From Portunus trituberculatus (Eukaryota > Arthropoda > Malacostraca > Decapoda > Portunidae), in contig NC_059301.1 in NCBI RefSeq assembly GCF_017591435.1, positions 5,299,987 through 5,363,986 on the forward strand: 64,000 bases of DNA, written 5' to 3'. A program made the position numbers and the translations under genes. Of this stretch, positions 1 to 19,018 are shown piece by piece (position 1 is the first letter of the stretch; each line of letters begins with the position of its first letter). A model generated the notes under the pieces. The model was not told the origin of the DNA. It saw only the letters and a list, made by a program, of their open reading frames with translations, and made no database searches.

Positions 1-345
1 CACAGGCTGCAGCATGTCATTCTGCTGGCCGTGCGAGTTGTGATAGCATCAATTATTATTTTACATTATTATATACTGCATGTAAAGGATAAACGAAGCA
101 ACACACTAGTATAATCATGATTATAGACAATTATCATGATTATAAGTATCCATCAAATACATGCTAGTGAAATGGAACTAACCTGATAAGATGAGCGTAG
201 GTATCTGCTGGCATCCCAGGGAGTGTGTTATATACATGATCAAATAAATATCCAAAAAGGTTTATATGTTTCACACAAATATTATGTGCTTGAAATTGTG
301 ATCAAGTTGTGATTAACATGTCTCGCTAATAGCTATAAAGTTTAT
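1..345. other. Unassigned AT-rich sequence
   Basis: No credible coding frame, RNA gene or repeat recognised. AT-rich, and runs into TATC repeats at its right end. Confidence 0.5.

Positions 346-617
<272 letters not shown>

Positions 618-656
<39 letters not shown>
618..656. repeat. (TG)n microsatellite
   Basis: Pure TG dinucleotides following the degenerate TCTA tract. The poly-Thr/His frame across it is an artefact. Confidence 0.95.
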
Positions 657-660
<4 letters not shown>

Positions 661-1511
661 GTACACATATAGAATATCAATTCAAAAGAATTTTCAGTGT
701 TGTAAATGATAATTATGATAATTCCGTGTTGTAATATTGATGACAGCCAAATGTGTTGCATAATTTGCCGAGGCTCATGTTGTGTGTAGTTGCGTACTAG
801 GAGGTTACAGGAACAGCGGCCTGTGTTATGGTACACCAAGCATGTGCATGTTCCTGCATCTTTAGCATGTGATTCTTTGAGACAGACGTAGAATTATGAC
901 GATGTTTTTCCTTTTTTAGAGTTCAAAAGGATATTATCTTAAAAAAAACAAGTATTTTCAAATATTGTACATTGATTCTTCGTTGAATTAAAGGCAAGCG
1001 ATATTGAGATGCTGCGTATGTTAATAAAAACACCGGCAATTTCTGGCAACCTGCAATGGTAAACTTCGTGCTTGAAATATCATAATTCGCATAACAAATA
1101 ACATTAATAGAAGTAAAGTCCCAGCAATACTGCCCCCTTAAAGGTTAATGCGTTGATACATATGTGAATAAAGAAATAAATGAATAAATAAATTAATGAA
1201 AACAAACATGCTAGTATAGTATGTCAATTAACTCACAAGGGAATAAAATGGATGAAACAATTCACTCCTGGTGAGTATCTCGACAACAGCAGTATAAGTG
1301 GATTTGCTCCGACATCGGGTTGTACCAGAAAACAATATTGCCAAGCGATCGCCAGGAATATCTTCCATGTCCTTACAGAAGATTGAATTATATAGGATAT
1401 CAAATGCTCTCTCAGTATTGAAACACGATATTTCCACAATACGGCAGCCATGTTTGTACTCTTATCTGGTGCACGCGGATACCAGCTGTAGGTGAGTTGT
1501 ATGAGAATATC

Positions 1512-1514
<3 letters not shown>
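657..1514. other. Unassigned AT-rich sequence
   Basis: No supported gene. Short A-runs and AT-rich unique-looking sequence. The small overlapping frames at 1230-1500 have no recognisable domain. Confidence 0.45.

Positions 1515-1579
<65 letters not shown>
1515..1579. repeat. (AG)n microsatellite
   Basis: Uninterrupted AG dinucleotides. Confidence 0.95.
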
Positions 1580-1583
<4 letters not shown>

Positions 1584-1834
1584 CTCCCCTAACATTTGCA
1601 AAATATCCAGACAGTACGATTCGAATAACTTTAGAAAGAAGAAAATAAAAAAAAAAAAGCATTCACAGGTAAATAGTTCTTTAGAGCGAGCAGGTCTGGA
1701 GTGTTTCAAATACACATCCCATTGCACGTGGCATCAGGACCACATGAGGCTGGAGACAGAGGGTGATATTACAGGTCTGGTTGTCTGCTGTCTGATTGAG
1801 TTACATAAAGTAAGAGAATTGAAGAATTTGTCAG

Positions 1835-2100
1835 TCCTATATGTTTCAGTCCCTGTAAGAAACCTACTCACCTATTTCCATTTGTCATTCTTATCCATAA
1901 ACGTGTCCAGTTTTTGCTATAAACTCAGTAATGACTATGCGTCAACAACCTAATTTCTGAGTCCATTTCATTCATCTGTGATTTATCCAACTTTATCAAA
2001 CTTGAACCCATTATTATATCTTTTATCTTAATTTCAGACCTGGAGAGGTTTGCTTATGACACCCTTATTACATCTTTACAACTCCTACAGACCTATTGGT
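1835..2100. repeat. Fragment of a dispersed repeat
   Basis: The segment with a TTTCAGTCC start, followed by TACTCACCTATTTCC, a TCCATAAACG stretch, the phrase GTCAACAACC and CTGAGTCCATTTC, resembles 31180-31290 in the same order (TACCTATTACTT, TCCACGAATTCATCC, TAACAAATTGATTACTGAGTC). Two diverged copies of one repeat are therefore likely. The family is not identified; a LINE 3' end is possible. Confidence 0.4.
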
Positions 2101-2465
2101 TCAGTCTAAAAGAACCGCTGGTTAAACAGGAAATACTCTAGGTGAGAGGAAATTATCTCACTAGAATATAAGAGACATTACTAACATCCATTTGGTAGCA
2201 ACGCCATCTGGTGTCATTAAGAGCCTGTGGGTCTTTCTTCTTCTGAGGTTTAGCCCTTTAATGTTCCTGCAGTGTATGTTTAATCATATAAAGAAGTGCA
2301 GATACTTGATTGAGATTGGCTCTGCCGTATTTCAATATTTCTTCAGAATGGTCATTTTAGTATCAACTGTTCAGGTGGTGACAGAAATCGTTTACGTGTA
2401 ATGTTGCTTACCATAGATAACCAGAATCTGGACAATTAATAAATTATTTCATAGATTTTGATACA

Positions 2466-2502
2466 TAAAAAAAATAGCATTATACTTTGGTTCTAATTTT
2501 AG

Positions 2503-2583
<81 letters not shown>

Positions 2584-2632
2584 ATATATATATTAGAAAA
2601 AAATTAGAAACAAAGTATAATGCTATTTTTTT
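2466..2632. repeat. Fold-back element with (TA)n centre
   Basis: The left arm (2466-2510, with TAGCATTATACTTTGGTTC) is the near-perfect inverse of the right arm (about 2588-2632). Between them lie (TA)n at about 2509-2567 and a run of T. The whole unit would fold into one hairpin. It is either a palindromic MITE-like element or the product of fold-back copying. No clear target duplication was seen. Confidence 0.8.
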
Positions 2633-2705
2633 AATCCCTTTAAGTGTCTGTGATTTTCGTTTCCTCTTCCTCCTCATGCATCTCTCCTTTCTCTTTCTCC
2701 CTCTC

Positions 2706-2708
<3 letters not shown>

Positions 2709-2745
<37 letters not shown>
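2709..2745. repeat. (CTG)n trinucleotide repeat
   Basis: About twelve CTG/GCT triplets in a pyrimidine-rich context. Translates to poly-Leu or poly-Ser, with no flanking coding evidence. Confidence 0.95.

Positions 2746-4588
<1,843 letters not shown>

Positions 4589-4667
<79 letters not shown>
4589..4667. repeat. (GA)n microsatellite
   Basis: Pure GA dinucleotides. Confidence 0.95.
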
Positions 4668-4672
<5 letters not shown>

Positions 4673-4766
4673 AAGGACACCAATATATGAGCGTACCACT
4701 CTTCCAGTGTTTCTATTCGTGGATTTATTGAATTAGTTATTTTTATTCATTTATGTATATCACTTT

Positions 4767-4768
<2 letters not shown>

Positions 4769-4822
<54 letters not shown>
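4769..4822. repeat. (GT)n microsatellite
   Basis: Pure GT dinucleotides, ending in GTGCGC. Confidence 0.95.
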
Positions 4823-4826
<4 letters not shown>

Positions 4827-4928
4827 TTGTGATGGTAGTGTTTTTCTGATCTGTATTCAATCAAAGTTGATAGTTTGTGATTACTAATTAACACAACTAA
4901 TGCAATTGTATCTACAAAACACCTTAAG

Positions 4929-5854
<926 letters not shown>

Positions 5855-5912
<58 letters not shown>
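5855..5912. repeat. (AG)n microsatellite
   Basis: Pure AG dinucleotides. Confidence 0.95.
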
Positions 5913-5914
<2 letters not shown>

Positions 5915-6069
5915 CCTCGTAAATTCTGCATTGTTGATTTGTTGTGATTTCTGTGTAAATGTTTTTTCCTGTAATGAAATATCAAACTGACGACTAGATT
6001 GAAAGAAAAAAAAAGTACTATGCTTTATGAAAAAAAATAATGACAATAAAACTGGATGCTTGCAAGGGT

Positions 6070-6198
6070 TTGTTTAACTGAGGTGCTTGATGGGTTTCTG
6101 GGAAATTCTATAAGGGAAAGAAAATCTGTTCATAAAGTGTGTTTGACTTAAGTGCTTGTAGGTTCCTAAGGAATTCTATTAGGGAAGACGAATTGTTC
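6070..6198. repeat. Diverged tandem duplication, unit about 70 bp
   Basis: Two successive segments share TGTTTRACT, then GGTGCTTG or AGTGCTTG, then GGAATTCTATNAGGGAA or a close variant (6070-6129 and about 6140-6198). This is a two-copy minisatellite-like duplication of unknown origin. Confidence 0.65.
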
Positions 6199-6494
6199 TT
6201 GCAAGAAAATGAGAGACAATTTCAACAAACTCTATCAAGGGTTGTCAACCTTTTTTCTTCCGCTTTACCCTTCGGACATTTTTATAGATACCAGTGTACC
6301 TAAATATAAAATAGGGATAAAAAATTTCAAATTGTAATATTTTCATATTGTACTGTAATTGGAAGTACTCGTAAAATAATTGATTACGTGGAATCCAAAT
6401 AACAAAGAAAGCTGCGAGAAGACATCAAGCCTATACACGTGATAGTCCCTGTATGAAATGGAGCTACCTATTTCCACCCTCATGGGCCTCTTAA

Positions 6495-7425
<931 letters not shown>

Positions 7426-7429
7426 TTAA

Positions 7430-8278
<849 letters not shown>

Positions 8279-9517
8279 AGACTTTTATGGAGTGTGGTTT
8301 TCTCCGGTCCCTGCATTGCACCGCGTTTCTTTGGTAGCCGACACTTCCAGTAATGAGAGCGGCGCTGCAGTGTGACGCGGCGCCCTGTTCTCCAGCTGTA
8401 GGTATTATGGCTCGTGTGGCGGCGCGGCCATTCCTTACACCGCCGTTGTTCCCTTTCACGCGTCAGAATGGAAAGAGGTAGCAAGCATGATGGGAATCAT
8501 TACGAGGTAACCCAGCGAAGATCGTTACGGTACCCGGCGGCACCAGAGCAATGAAGCCACGACAGGTTCCAGAAAATAATTTGATGGGCATCGCCATGAG
8601 TAAGCCTCGAGATGCATACCGTACACCACCAAGGTTGTATTACCATTAAGGTTTGTCGTGTCGACATTTGCCAATAAAAGTACATGAAACATTTTATTCT
8701 GCGTGACAATGTTTATTTTGTTTGATGGAATTATAAGAAATGTATCTTTTCCTGTGCTAATTAACGTACATTTCTCAACACAAAGAAGAACAAAGCCTTT
8801 GAAAGTCTTGTGGAGATCGTATATAACGCATGTCATGTGAGGAGACAACGTTTTCTTGAAGGCTGATTGAATCAAAGTACTAAAACAAAAGTCATGCATC
8901 GCTGGATGGTCACGGGGGAATTCTTCCTCTCGCACCATGATACCGAACTCGCATTCTTTGGAATATAGAAAATTATTCTACGAAGGACGCAGCCGACCTA
9001 CAATCTTTCTTTAATTAGCGAGATCTGATCCCGTCTTAAACAACGTAATAATTTTATTTCCCTTTTTGTCCTTGGTTAAGAATGCCACTCATAGAATTTG
9101 TTTCCCAACTTTTCTTCCATCTCTCATAATGGTGAGGCATTCTTTCTCACCAATCTATAGGTGGTGGCCGCGTGTGAGTGTGGTCTTGTTATTATTGTCC
9201 TTCATTATGCTTCTTCTGTTTTCCATATCCATTATTTATATTATTTTTCTTAAGAATGTATTGTTCAATATTTTAACTTTCCGCGCCACAGTCATAGTCT
9301 CATGAAATCTCCCAATTACTCTGACACTTACTTGACATTCATACTTGCTTCTTTAATGAATGTGATATCTCCCAAGTACTTCTCGCGACACTCTCTTTCC
9401 TCCTTTTTCTTGAAGTAGCTTTAATCAGTGGAATCTTTTTTTGAAGTACAGAAAAAGAATAGATACACTTTAAACTTCTCTCTCTGTACATCGTTTTTTA
9501 CTGTCATATAAAAATGA
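8279..9517. other. Unassigned sequence
   Basis: 8330-8460 is GC-rich for this window (GCGGCGCTGCAG, GTGGCGGCGCGGCC) and could be an old promoter-like or exon remnant, but nothing supports a gene. The 137-codon minus frame at 8525-8938 has no recognised domain. Confidence 0.35.
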
Positions 9518-9521
9518 TTAG

Positions 9522-10889
9522 TGTCGTGATCCGAGCTGTTGTTCGACGTTGCAAAAATTCTCTAGCCACTGGTTATGGACAGTCAAAGGTTTTTTCTACC
9601 TTTAATTAACAAAAAATAAAATCTTTACATAAGATGTTCGATACGACGCCGACTAATGACAATCAAAATCCTTTCCATCACTTTTTCCACTGCAAAACAT
9701 TACAATTCCTCGTACAGCCATACATAACAATTACTTTAACCTCGTATACGAATGCAACAACATAACTAGTCACTGAACATAATTGTCTCGTGTACAATAT
9801 TCAAACTTTCTCTCTTCATCTACATATTCTCACATGAGAACAAATTCTACTTCAACGTCATCCACTACTTCATGACGTTATTACAATATCAGAACACTGC
9901 TTTATTCATCAGTAAATCTAATATGCAGTAATTACAACTTTCCCCCTTTCAACCAGTTACACATTATAAGAATTACCTTTACTGGGTGCATGAATACAAG
10001 TAATGATCGTAACACACCACTAAATGTATCACCATACACATATAAGTACCTTACTTCGTTCACGAAAATGACAAGGTAACACACCACCGAATATAATGAC
10101 AATCTTGATATATCCTCTCAAGTACTTCACTCACGAATCTCTTTCTCTTGGTAACCATACATAATAACTACTTTAACTTTGTACACGAATACACAAGTAA
10201 ATATGTTATGTAACTTATTCGTCAGAGCAACACACATACACATACGTACGTAGATGTACATAAGATCCTTTACTCATGACATGAAAATGCAAGTATATAA
10301 CGGCGTCATATTGATCCAAGTACGTACACATAAACACATACACTAAAATAATGCCTAAGCATACTATTATGATTATTCCTCCTTTGTAATTTACCTTCAA
10401 AGACTGTATTACAACTTATAGCTCCACTTACTGTTTATATGAAGTACAAAACGTTCATGTCGCCCTCAGCTATGCAGCCGAGGGCGGCCGGCTCAGAGTC
10501 GCGGTTGTCCTCTCTGCTTCCTCTCGTCTCTCTCCCCTCTCTCTCTCTCTCTGCCCCAATCCTCCACAATTTCCCTTCAGGAACTTATGGGGACGTGTCT
10601 TGACCCACACAACACTCCTCTCAAATGTACCGTCCACCAATCAAGTACAAGCTCACGTGAACGCCACGGGTGTGTATCAACAACATCTAAGAACGACAAC
10701 ATCACAGGATGTTTACCTGACCTGGGCCGGCCTGGGTCATTAACTGTTTCCTTTTAACCATCCTGCTCTTTCTAATCTCTTTTATGTCTGGGTACGACAA
10801 CACACAGCGTACTGGCAAACTATCATACATACATATTTCTTTTATTTTGTGTTTCTTCATATTTCAAAATATGATGTGGGCATCTGACA
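9522..10889 (+). mobile_element. Solo LTR, copy A
   Basis: A 1368-bp segment that begins TGTCGTGATCCGAGC and ends GCATCTGACA, giving TGTC/GACA short inverted ends. It is bounded by a 4-bp direct repeat TTAG (9518-9521 and 10890-10893). The same sequence recurs as copies at 35421-36632 and 37342-38662. No gag-pol coding lies within or beside it, so this is a solo LTR. The 4-bp duplication fits Ty3/Gypsy-type integration (inference). A GC-rich core (GAGGGCGGCCGGC) and a short TC tract lie near 10490-10555. Confidence 0.85.
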
Positions 10890-10907
10890 TTAGAAACTTG
10901 TTTTAGT

Positions 10908-12100
<1,193 letters not shown>

Positions 12101-12187
<87 letters not shown>
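12101..12187. repeat. (TC)n microsatellite
   Basis: Pure TC dinucleotides. Confidence 0.95.
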
Positions 12188-12189
<2 letters not shown>

Positions 12190-12569
12190 CCATCTTTTCT
12201 TCTTGGTATGTTCAGATGACTTTTGTGTGCATTCTAATTATATGCGAACAAAAATTTGCGTTTTTTTATTCATATGTAATTTTTGCTGTTTCTTATTTAA
12301 TATATTTTAAGAGTTATATCCATTATCAATAACTTTTTGTGTATTTTTAACTTTTTTTTTTATTAGCTATCCCTTCCTTTATGCCCTGTACTAATGATGT
12401 ATCGGATACTATTTAAAGTTAGAGCTGCAGGGATATGGAGATGGAGGCGGATGAGTACTTCCTATAAATTGCTGTTGCTGATAAATATGCGGATATTATA
12501 ATGACAATATTTATGGCGCCGTTGCGTATTAGGTAGCGGTCGAAAAAAATAACTACTGCGTGTGAGGTA

Positions 12570-13010
12570 TCAAGCGCTGGATCAGGAGATGTTCTGAACT
12601 TACTTATAACTCATGTGTGACCTCCTTGAACGTTATCCCCTTGTGTCACAATGCGAGGTGTCAGTCACAGCTTGCCCTTTATTTATTATTTTTTTCTTCA
12701 CATAACATTGCATGTACCTAATATAGGCACATTCTTCATTTAAATTTCTAAATCTATAATGGCGAATCCTTCACCAAGCTCGGAGTCCTCATCTGGGAAA
12801 GAGACCACAAATGTCCCTATGTCGGACTGCTATTCTTTTGGTATTGACCGTAAGTCTTAACATCTCCATCAATCTTTTCCTCATTAATTAACTTCTGTAA
12901 CACATTCGCGGCATTAGATGCAATGTTCAATATATTAAAAACCACCTGTTTTCTACTAATTCTCATCTTTTTCTCATCATAAATGCTCACTCCCACCAAC
13001 GAATTTTGAT
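12570..13010 (+). mobile_element. Jockey-like LINE, 5' fragment
   Basis: Shares 5' landmarks with the copy at 38667-39839: CTGGATCAG, then GAACTTAC, then CAGTCACAGCTTGCCC, then ATGGCGAATCC with CTCGGAGTCCTCATCTGGG, then TTAACTTCTGTAAC and CATTCGCGG at the start of the endonuclease region. The sequence then degenerates. Only the 5' UTR and the first residues of the endonuclease region remain. All frames are broken. Confidence 0.65.
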
Positions 13011-13014
13011 GGTG

Positions 13015-13150
13015 AAAACTCTGTGACCTTTATTCATCTAAGAGTGGAAAGCTGACCAAAGTCAACAAAAGAAAAAAAAAGGCCCATTTAGTTGTCTGTT
13101 CCCTTACAGTTCCAAAAGAGTTAGCCAAAAGATAAATGACTTCCAGGAAA
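13015..13150 (-). mobile_element. Jockey-like LINE, 3' UTR fragment
   Basis: Read on the minus strand it contains TTTTGGCTAACTC, GGGCCTTTTTTTT and CTTTGGTCAGCTTTCC. These match in order the 3' UTR of the copies at 46288-46745 (TTTTTTGGCTAACTC, GGGCCTTTTTTTC, CTTGGCCAGCTTTCC) and 57822-60616. It directly abuts, in opposite orientation, the 5' fragment of the same family. Confidence 0.7.
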
Positions 13151-13488
13151 GACTGTGCTGTTAATGTGATGGACTGTGATGCTCTGCGAACGCATTACTA
13201 ATGTGTTGCGACTGCATTGCAACGCCAATACGAATCCGCTGTGACTATGGAGAATACGCTGCGACCACGGTAACACTCTTCTGCGAATGTTGCTACGACT
13301 GTAGTGCGACTCAGTGATGGACACTTATAACCTTTTCATATTTGTGTGTTCTCGTTGTGTGCGTACCATCAGGATGCTTCCATGCCAAGCTGAGTTATAG
13401 TTTATACAGCTTTAGCATGACATCGAGCTGGAGAAGATAGATAGATAGGTAAGTAGGTAGATTGATAAATTAATTGATAGGATCTATC

Positions 13489-13491
<3 letters not shown>
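13151..13491. other. Unassigned, short quasi-repeats
   Basis: 13160-13315 carries irregular recurrences of TGCGACTGCATT, CTGCGACCACGG and TGCGACTCAG-like words, as in a decayed minisatellite. GATA and GTAG units at 13435-13480 lead into the following (GT)n. No gene. Confidence 0.4.

Positions 13492-13540
<49 letters not shown>
13492..13540. repeat. (GT)n at SINE 3' end
   Basis: Pure GT. In the orientation of the adjacent minus-strand SINE this is its (AC)n tail. Confidence 0.95.
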
Positions 13541-13541
<1 letters not shown>

Positions 13542-13827
13542 CACTGTTTGATCTGCTGCAGTCTCTGACGAGACAGCCAGACGTTACCCTACGGAACGAG
13601 CTCAGAGCTCATTATTTCCGATCTTCGGATAGGCCTGAGACCAGGCACACACCACACACCGGGACAACAAGGTCACAACTCCTCGATTTACATCCCGTAC
13701 CTACTCACTGCTAGGTGAACAGGGGCTACACATCAAAGGAGACACACCCAAATATCTCCACCTGGCCGGGGAATCGAACCCCGGTCCTCTGGCTTGTGAA
13801 GCCAGCGCTCTAACCACTGAGCTACCG

Positions 13828-13830
<3 letters not shown>
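13541..13830 (-). mobile_element. tRNA-Val-derived SINE, copy 1
   Basis: The minus strand starts with a tRNA-like head: A box TAGCTCAGTGGTTAG, a CTGGC/GCCAG anticodon stem around loop TTCACAA (anticodon CAC, valine), and a T arm with GGTTCGATTCC. The acceptor stem pairs poorly, so it is not a functional tRNA. The SINE body follows (CCCCTGTTCACCTAGCAG, GGTACGGGATGTAAATC, GGTGTGTGGTGTG) and ends in (AC)n. Two other copies are at 48211-48464 and 49774-50055. Confidence 0.85.
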
Positions 13831-13902
<72 letters not shown>

Positions 13903-13985
13903 TGTGTGTGTATGTGCGTGTGTGTGTTTGTGTGTATGTGTGCGTGTGCATGTGCATGTGCGTGGGCGTGTGCTTGTATGAGAGG
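13831..13985. repeat. (GT)n array at SINE 5' end
   Basis: Nearly pure GT to about 13898, then GT with TATGTGCG variants. It abuts the 5' end of the minus-strand SINE, so the SINE has the same microsatellite on both sides. Confidence 0.95.
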
Positions 13986-14791
13986 GAGTGTGTGTGTGGG
14001 GGAGTAGGGAGCAGATATGCAGGGAATGGCTAGACTGCCAGCCTCTGATAGGTCTGACGACATACACGCTCGCTCTTTTCAATAACTGGGGATGCGGATG
14101 CACATCATATCTAGAAGTATAACAGTCGCCCAGCGTATCTCGTATCTCTGACACAAAGCACCAGAGAGGAGATACAGTGAGAAGAGAAAAATATAATAGA
14201 TAAATAATAGAAAAGATTTACGATAACAATGAAAAAAAATATAAAATATATTTGGAGAATATAGAAGCAGAAGATGTAACTGGAATATGTGAGTGCAGGC
14301 GGTATGGCGATGGAAGGTTAGATGAAAAGGAAATGGATGAAGAAAAAAATCATTGGAAAGGAGGGAAAATGAAAAATTTCTTCCACATTCATTCTTTTTT
14401 CATCTTTCGTGCATATATTTATTCTCCCTATTTCCTCCTCTTACTATCATTCTCCTTCTTCACCTTTTCTCAACTTCCTTGCCCAATATAGGCCACACTC
14501 CTTCCTTGTTGCAAACACTCTTCTTCTTCTCCACAGTGCGCTCGTTCCTTCCGCTATTCCCGTCATGTCTCCAGACTCACACACACAAAATTTTTCACTT
14601 ACTCTCATAATCTCACTCACGCGTATTTTCTACTTTACGCTGATTCTCCCTCGGGTTTATTACCACTTATCCCTTCCTATCCACTGAAACCCTCATTTCA
14701 TTAATCTCTTAACCTACTTATTTTATACTCGTTCATCCAAATTTATCCTCACTTACTCAAACTTTGGCCTATTTGTGAGTCATACGCTTAT
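13986..14791. other. Unassigned sequence
   Basis: AT-rich, with a pyrimidine-rich second half (14390-14760). Three overlapping small frames have no recognised domains. Confidence 0.4.
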
Positions 14792-15865
<1,074 letters not shown>

Positions 15866-16322
15866 TTGCCTGGTGAAAATTGCCTGAAGTGGTTTCGATC
15901 TAATTATGGGGCTAGTTTTTTGGAACCACGTGTGTTTGTTGTTGTGTGGTGTTTTTATTGTTCTATTTCACTGGCTCTGATTCTTTCCCAGATCTTTTGC
16001 GCTTTTTCATGGGTTGATATATTTGGTGGAGCAATATTGTATTTCATATGTAGTCCTTCCGCATTCAGTCTTTCTTTTCCATTGCAGTGGATGAATCTTA
16101 AAGTGGTTTTTATTTTCGGTGTAAGATTGCTGAATCTTCTTGATTGTGGTATTGTGCTTTTCCTCTCATTTATTGTTTTCGTAATGTGGCTCACGAAACT
16201 GGTAGGAGAAATATTTAGCCCAAGTAATTTTTCGCTACTACAGGTTTCGATTTCTTTTCCATTTATTATGATTTTCTTTCGTTTTAGTTGTGCTATTGGT
16301 ATAACATTGAAATTTCTTCCCT
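15866..16322 (-). pseudogene. LINE reverse-transcriptase C-terminal fragment (jockey-type)
   Basis: Read on the minus strand, broken frames give a KLLGLNIS motif (the LG-V block after the RT palm), then SHITKTIN, RRFSNLTPKIKTTL, RFIHCNGKERLNAEGLHMKY and HEKAQKIWERI. This order is what I expect after the catalytic core of jockey-superfamily elements in decapods. No catalytic core is present, and stops and frameshifts make it dead. It differs from the longer jockey-like family elsewhere in the window. Confidence 0.65.
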
Positions 16323-16334
16323 AGTCTTTTATAC

Positions 16335-16393
16335 TCTTCAAGTGAGCCTACAGGCGCTATAAGCCTTAACGTAAAAAAAAAAAATAATAATCC
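16335..16393 (+). mobile_element. SINE family 3, 3' end
   Basis: AGTGAGCCTACAGGCGCTAT then AGCC and an A-run. This matches the 3' end (inverted) of the element at 25870-25985 (CCGCCTACAGGCGCTATAGG followed by poly-A). It is a 5'-truncated copy lying between two LINE remnants. Confidence 0.65.
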
Positions 16394-16846
16394 GGAGGGT
16401 AAAATTGATGGTTATACACTCCTCCATAAGGACAAGGAAAACAGGAAAGTAGGAGGCGTAGCGGTGTATGTTAGGGATACATTGCAATGTTGTCCTAACA
16501 GCAGAATTTAGACAGATAGCAAAACAAAGTCTTTATGGATGGATATTAAAGAAGGATCACAATCAGTAGTAATGGGTTTAGTGTACACGCCACCTAATGT
16601 TAGAAATTAAATCAGCTCCTCACTTTGGGAGGAAATTGATAGAGCAGCCAGATACAGTAAGGTGGGCGATTTCACTTATAGAATTATACAGTAGATTGGA
16701 GGCTGATGGTGGGCAACAGTGAAGCAGAGGAATTTCTTAAGGTCATTCAGGACAATTTTTTTAAAACCGGTAATCGTGGAACACACACGGTGAAATAATA
16801 TTCTAGGTTTAATTCTGACAAATAGGGAGGAAGCATTTACACAGGT
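16394..16846 (+). pseudogene. LINE endonuclease domain, first part
   Basis: Frames give GYTLLHKDKENRKVGG, VAVYVRDTL, SVVMGLVYTPPN and KVGDF: the central strands of an apurinic-endonuclease-type (EEP) domain of a non-LTR retrotransposon. Internal stops make it non-functional. The domain resumes at 17681 after a nested insertion. Confidence 0.75.
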
Positions 16847-17680
16847 AGAATTCATAATTTTATCATTTAGAATTTATTGTCATTTTCCATTGTTACAATG
16901 GTTCTTCTTTCACAAGTAAACTTACTATATCAAAGTGTAAAGTAGTAAAACATATGATACTTAAAACACATAATGAACTAAAAAAAAATCTTGAAGCATC
17001 AAGATTGCATACTTACAGAAAAAAAAAATCTTACAAGACAATAAACCCAAAAGTATATAAAAGATTTAAAACAACGAGTTAAAAAGTGTAAAAGGGTTGT
17101 TTAAAACACTATATACAGAATAAAATCAATAGTAGAATTGATGTGGAGGATCATTGTTTAGCAGGTAAACCTTGAGCTTCTTAAAAGCAGATGAGCTTAC
17201 TATATCTTTTAAATAGGAGGGTAAATCATTCTACTCTTGCGTCCCTCTGACAAGCAATGACCTCTGGCCGGAGTCAGTGTGTGTTCTTGGCATGGAAAGG
17301 AGGTTTTGTTGCTTCGTGTTTCTCAGGTTGACCTGGCTCACGGATGGGAAGGTATAAAGCAAATTTGGATATTTGTTGTGGAGAATATTATGAATAAAGA
17401 TACAATGTTGTTAATCACATTTTTTCTTCACATTTAGCCATTGCAGCTCATCTGGGATAGGACAAGCACGATCATACTTAGATTTTCTACCTGCAGCCAC
17501 CTTTGCAAAAAAAGAAGTGTTTTTTGCACTCGTCTTAGTTGCATTTTTTTTTGTCGCCTCAAATAGTTATATTAAATTTATGGCGCTGAGGACAAGTGTT
17601 TGTATAAGAATTGTTCTTGCCATAGTACTGAATTTTTCTTAAAACTATTAATGCAAATCTCTGTGATATGTGTGTCAAAC
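16847..17680 (-). mobile_element. 5'-truncated LINE nested in the endonuclease remnant
   Basis: The minus strand encodes FFAKVAAGRKSKYDRACPIP, DELQWL, PRTHTDSGQRSLLVRG and SSAFKKLKVYLLN. These are collinear with 19629-20457 (SAKVAVGNRSKYDHASPI, NELRWL, PRTSTDNGQRSISVKG). The 3' UTR tails also match (AACCATTGT, AACAATGG, AATAAATTCTAA). This is therefore a second copy of the same family, in opposite orientation, splitting the host endonuclease frame. It has several frameshifts. Confidence 0.8.
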
Positions 17681-17880
17681 AGCAAGTGCCTGTCAAAGTG
17701 CACACCGAGGGAAATGTTGATGGGCAGCTAGGTAACAGTGACCACAGTGAAATTAGGTGTAGAATGGAATGGCATGAAGGTTTTAGAAGCAAAAACACTA
17801 GAAAAGTAACTAATTTAAGGAGAACAGATTTTGAGGGATTAACAAGGTATCTCCAGGGAGTTGACTGACAACGGAGAGAG
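17681..17880 (+). pseudogene. LINE endonuclease domain, second part
   Basis: The frame gives LGNSDHSEIRCRMEW, the terminal S-D-H block of EEP-type endonucleases. It is followed by NTRKVTNLRRTDFEGLTRYL and GVD, typical of the linker towards the reverse transcriptase. Collinear continuation of 16394-16846. Confidence 0.7.
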
Positions 17881-18843
<963 letters not shown>

Positions 18844-19018
18844 GTATGAGCGGCATGTTTTGTTTCTGGTTTGTTGTCATTAGTCTTGGTCTTGATGGCT
18901 GGGACGTTTGCCTAGTACAGCAAGAACGCAGACACGTTGTGTGTGATAACGTTCCTGGTTTCATACAAAGAACCGTGGCCCGCTTTCTGGGTATCATAGG
19001 CCATTGTGATACCCTCTT

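Noticed and set aside
8525..8938. 137-residue minus-strand ORF as a host gene
   Set aside because: No recognisable domain, codon bias or splice context, and length is compatible with chance in AT-rich DNA.
13760..13828. Functional tRNA-Val gene
   Set aside because: The anticodon arm and both Pol III boxes look good, but the acceptor stem pairs poorly, the sequence continues into a SINE body, and it recurs at 48211 and 49774. It is a SINE head.
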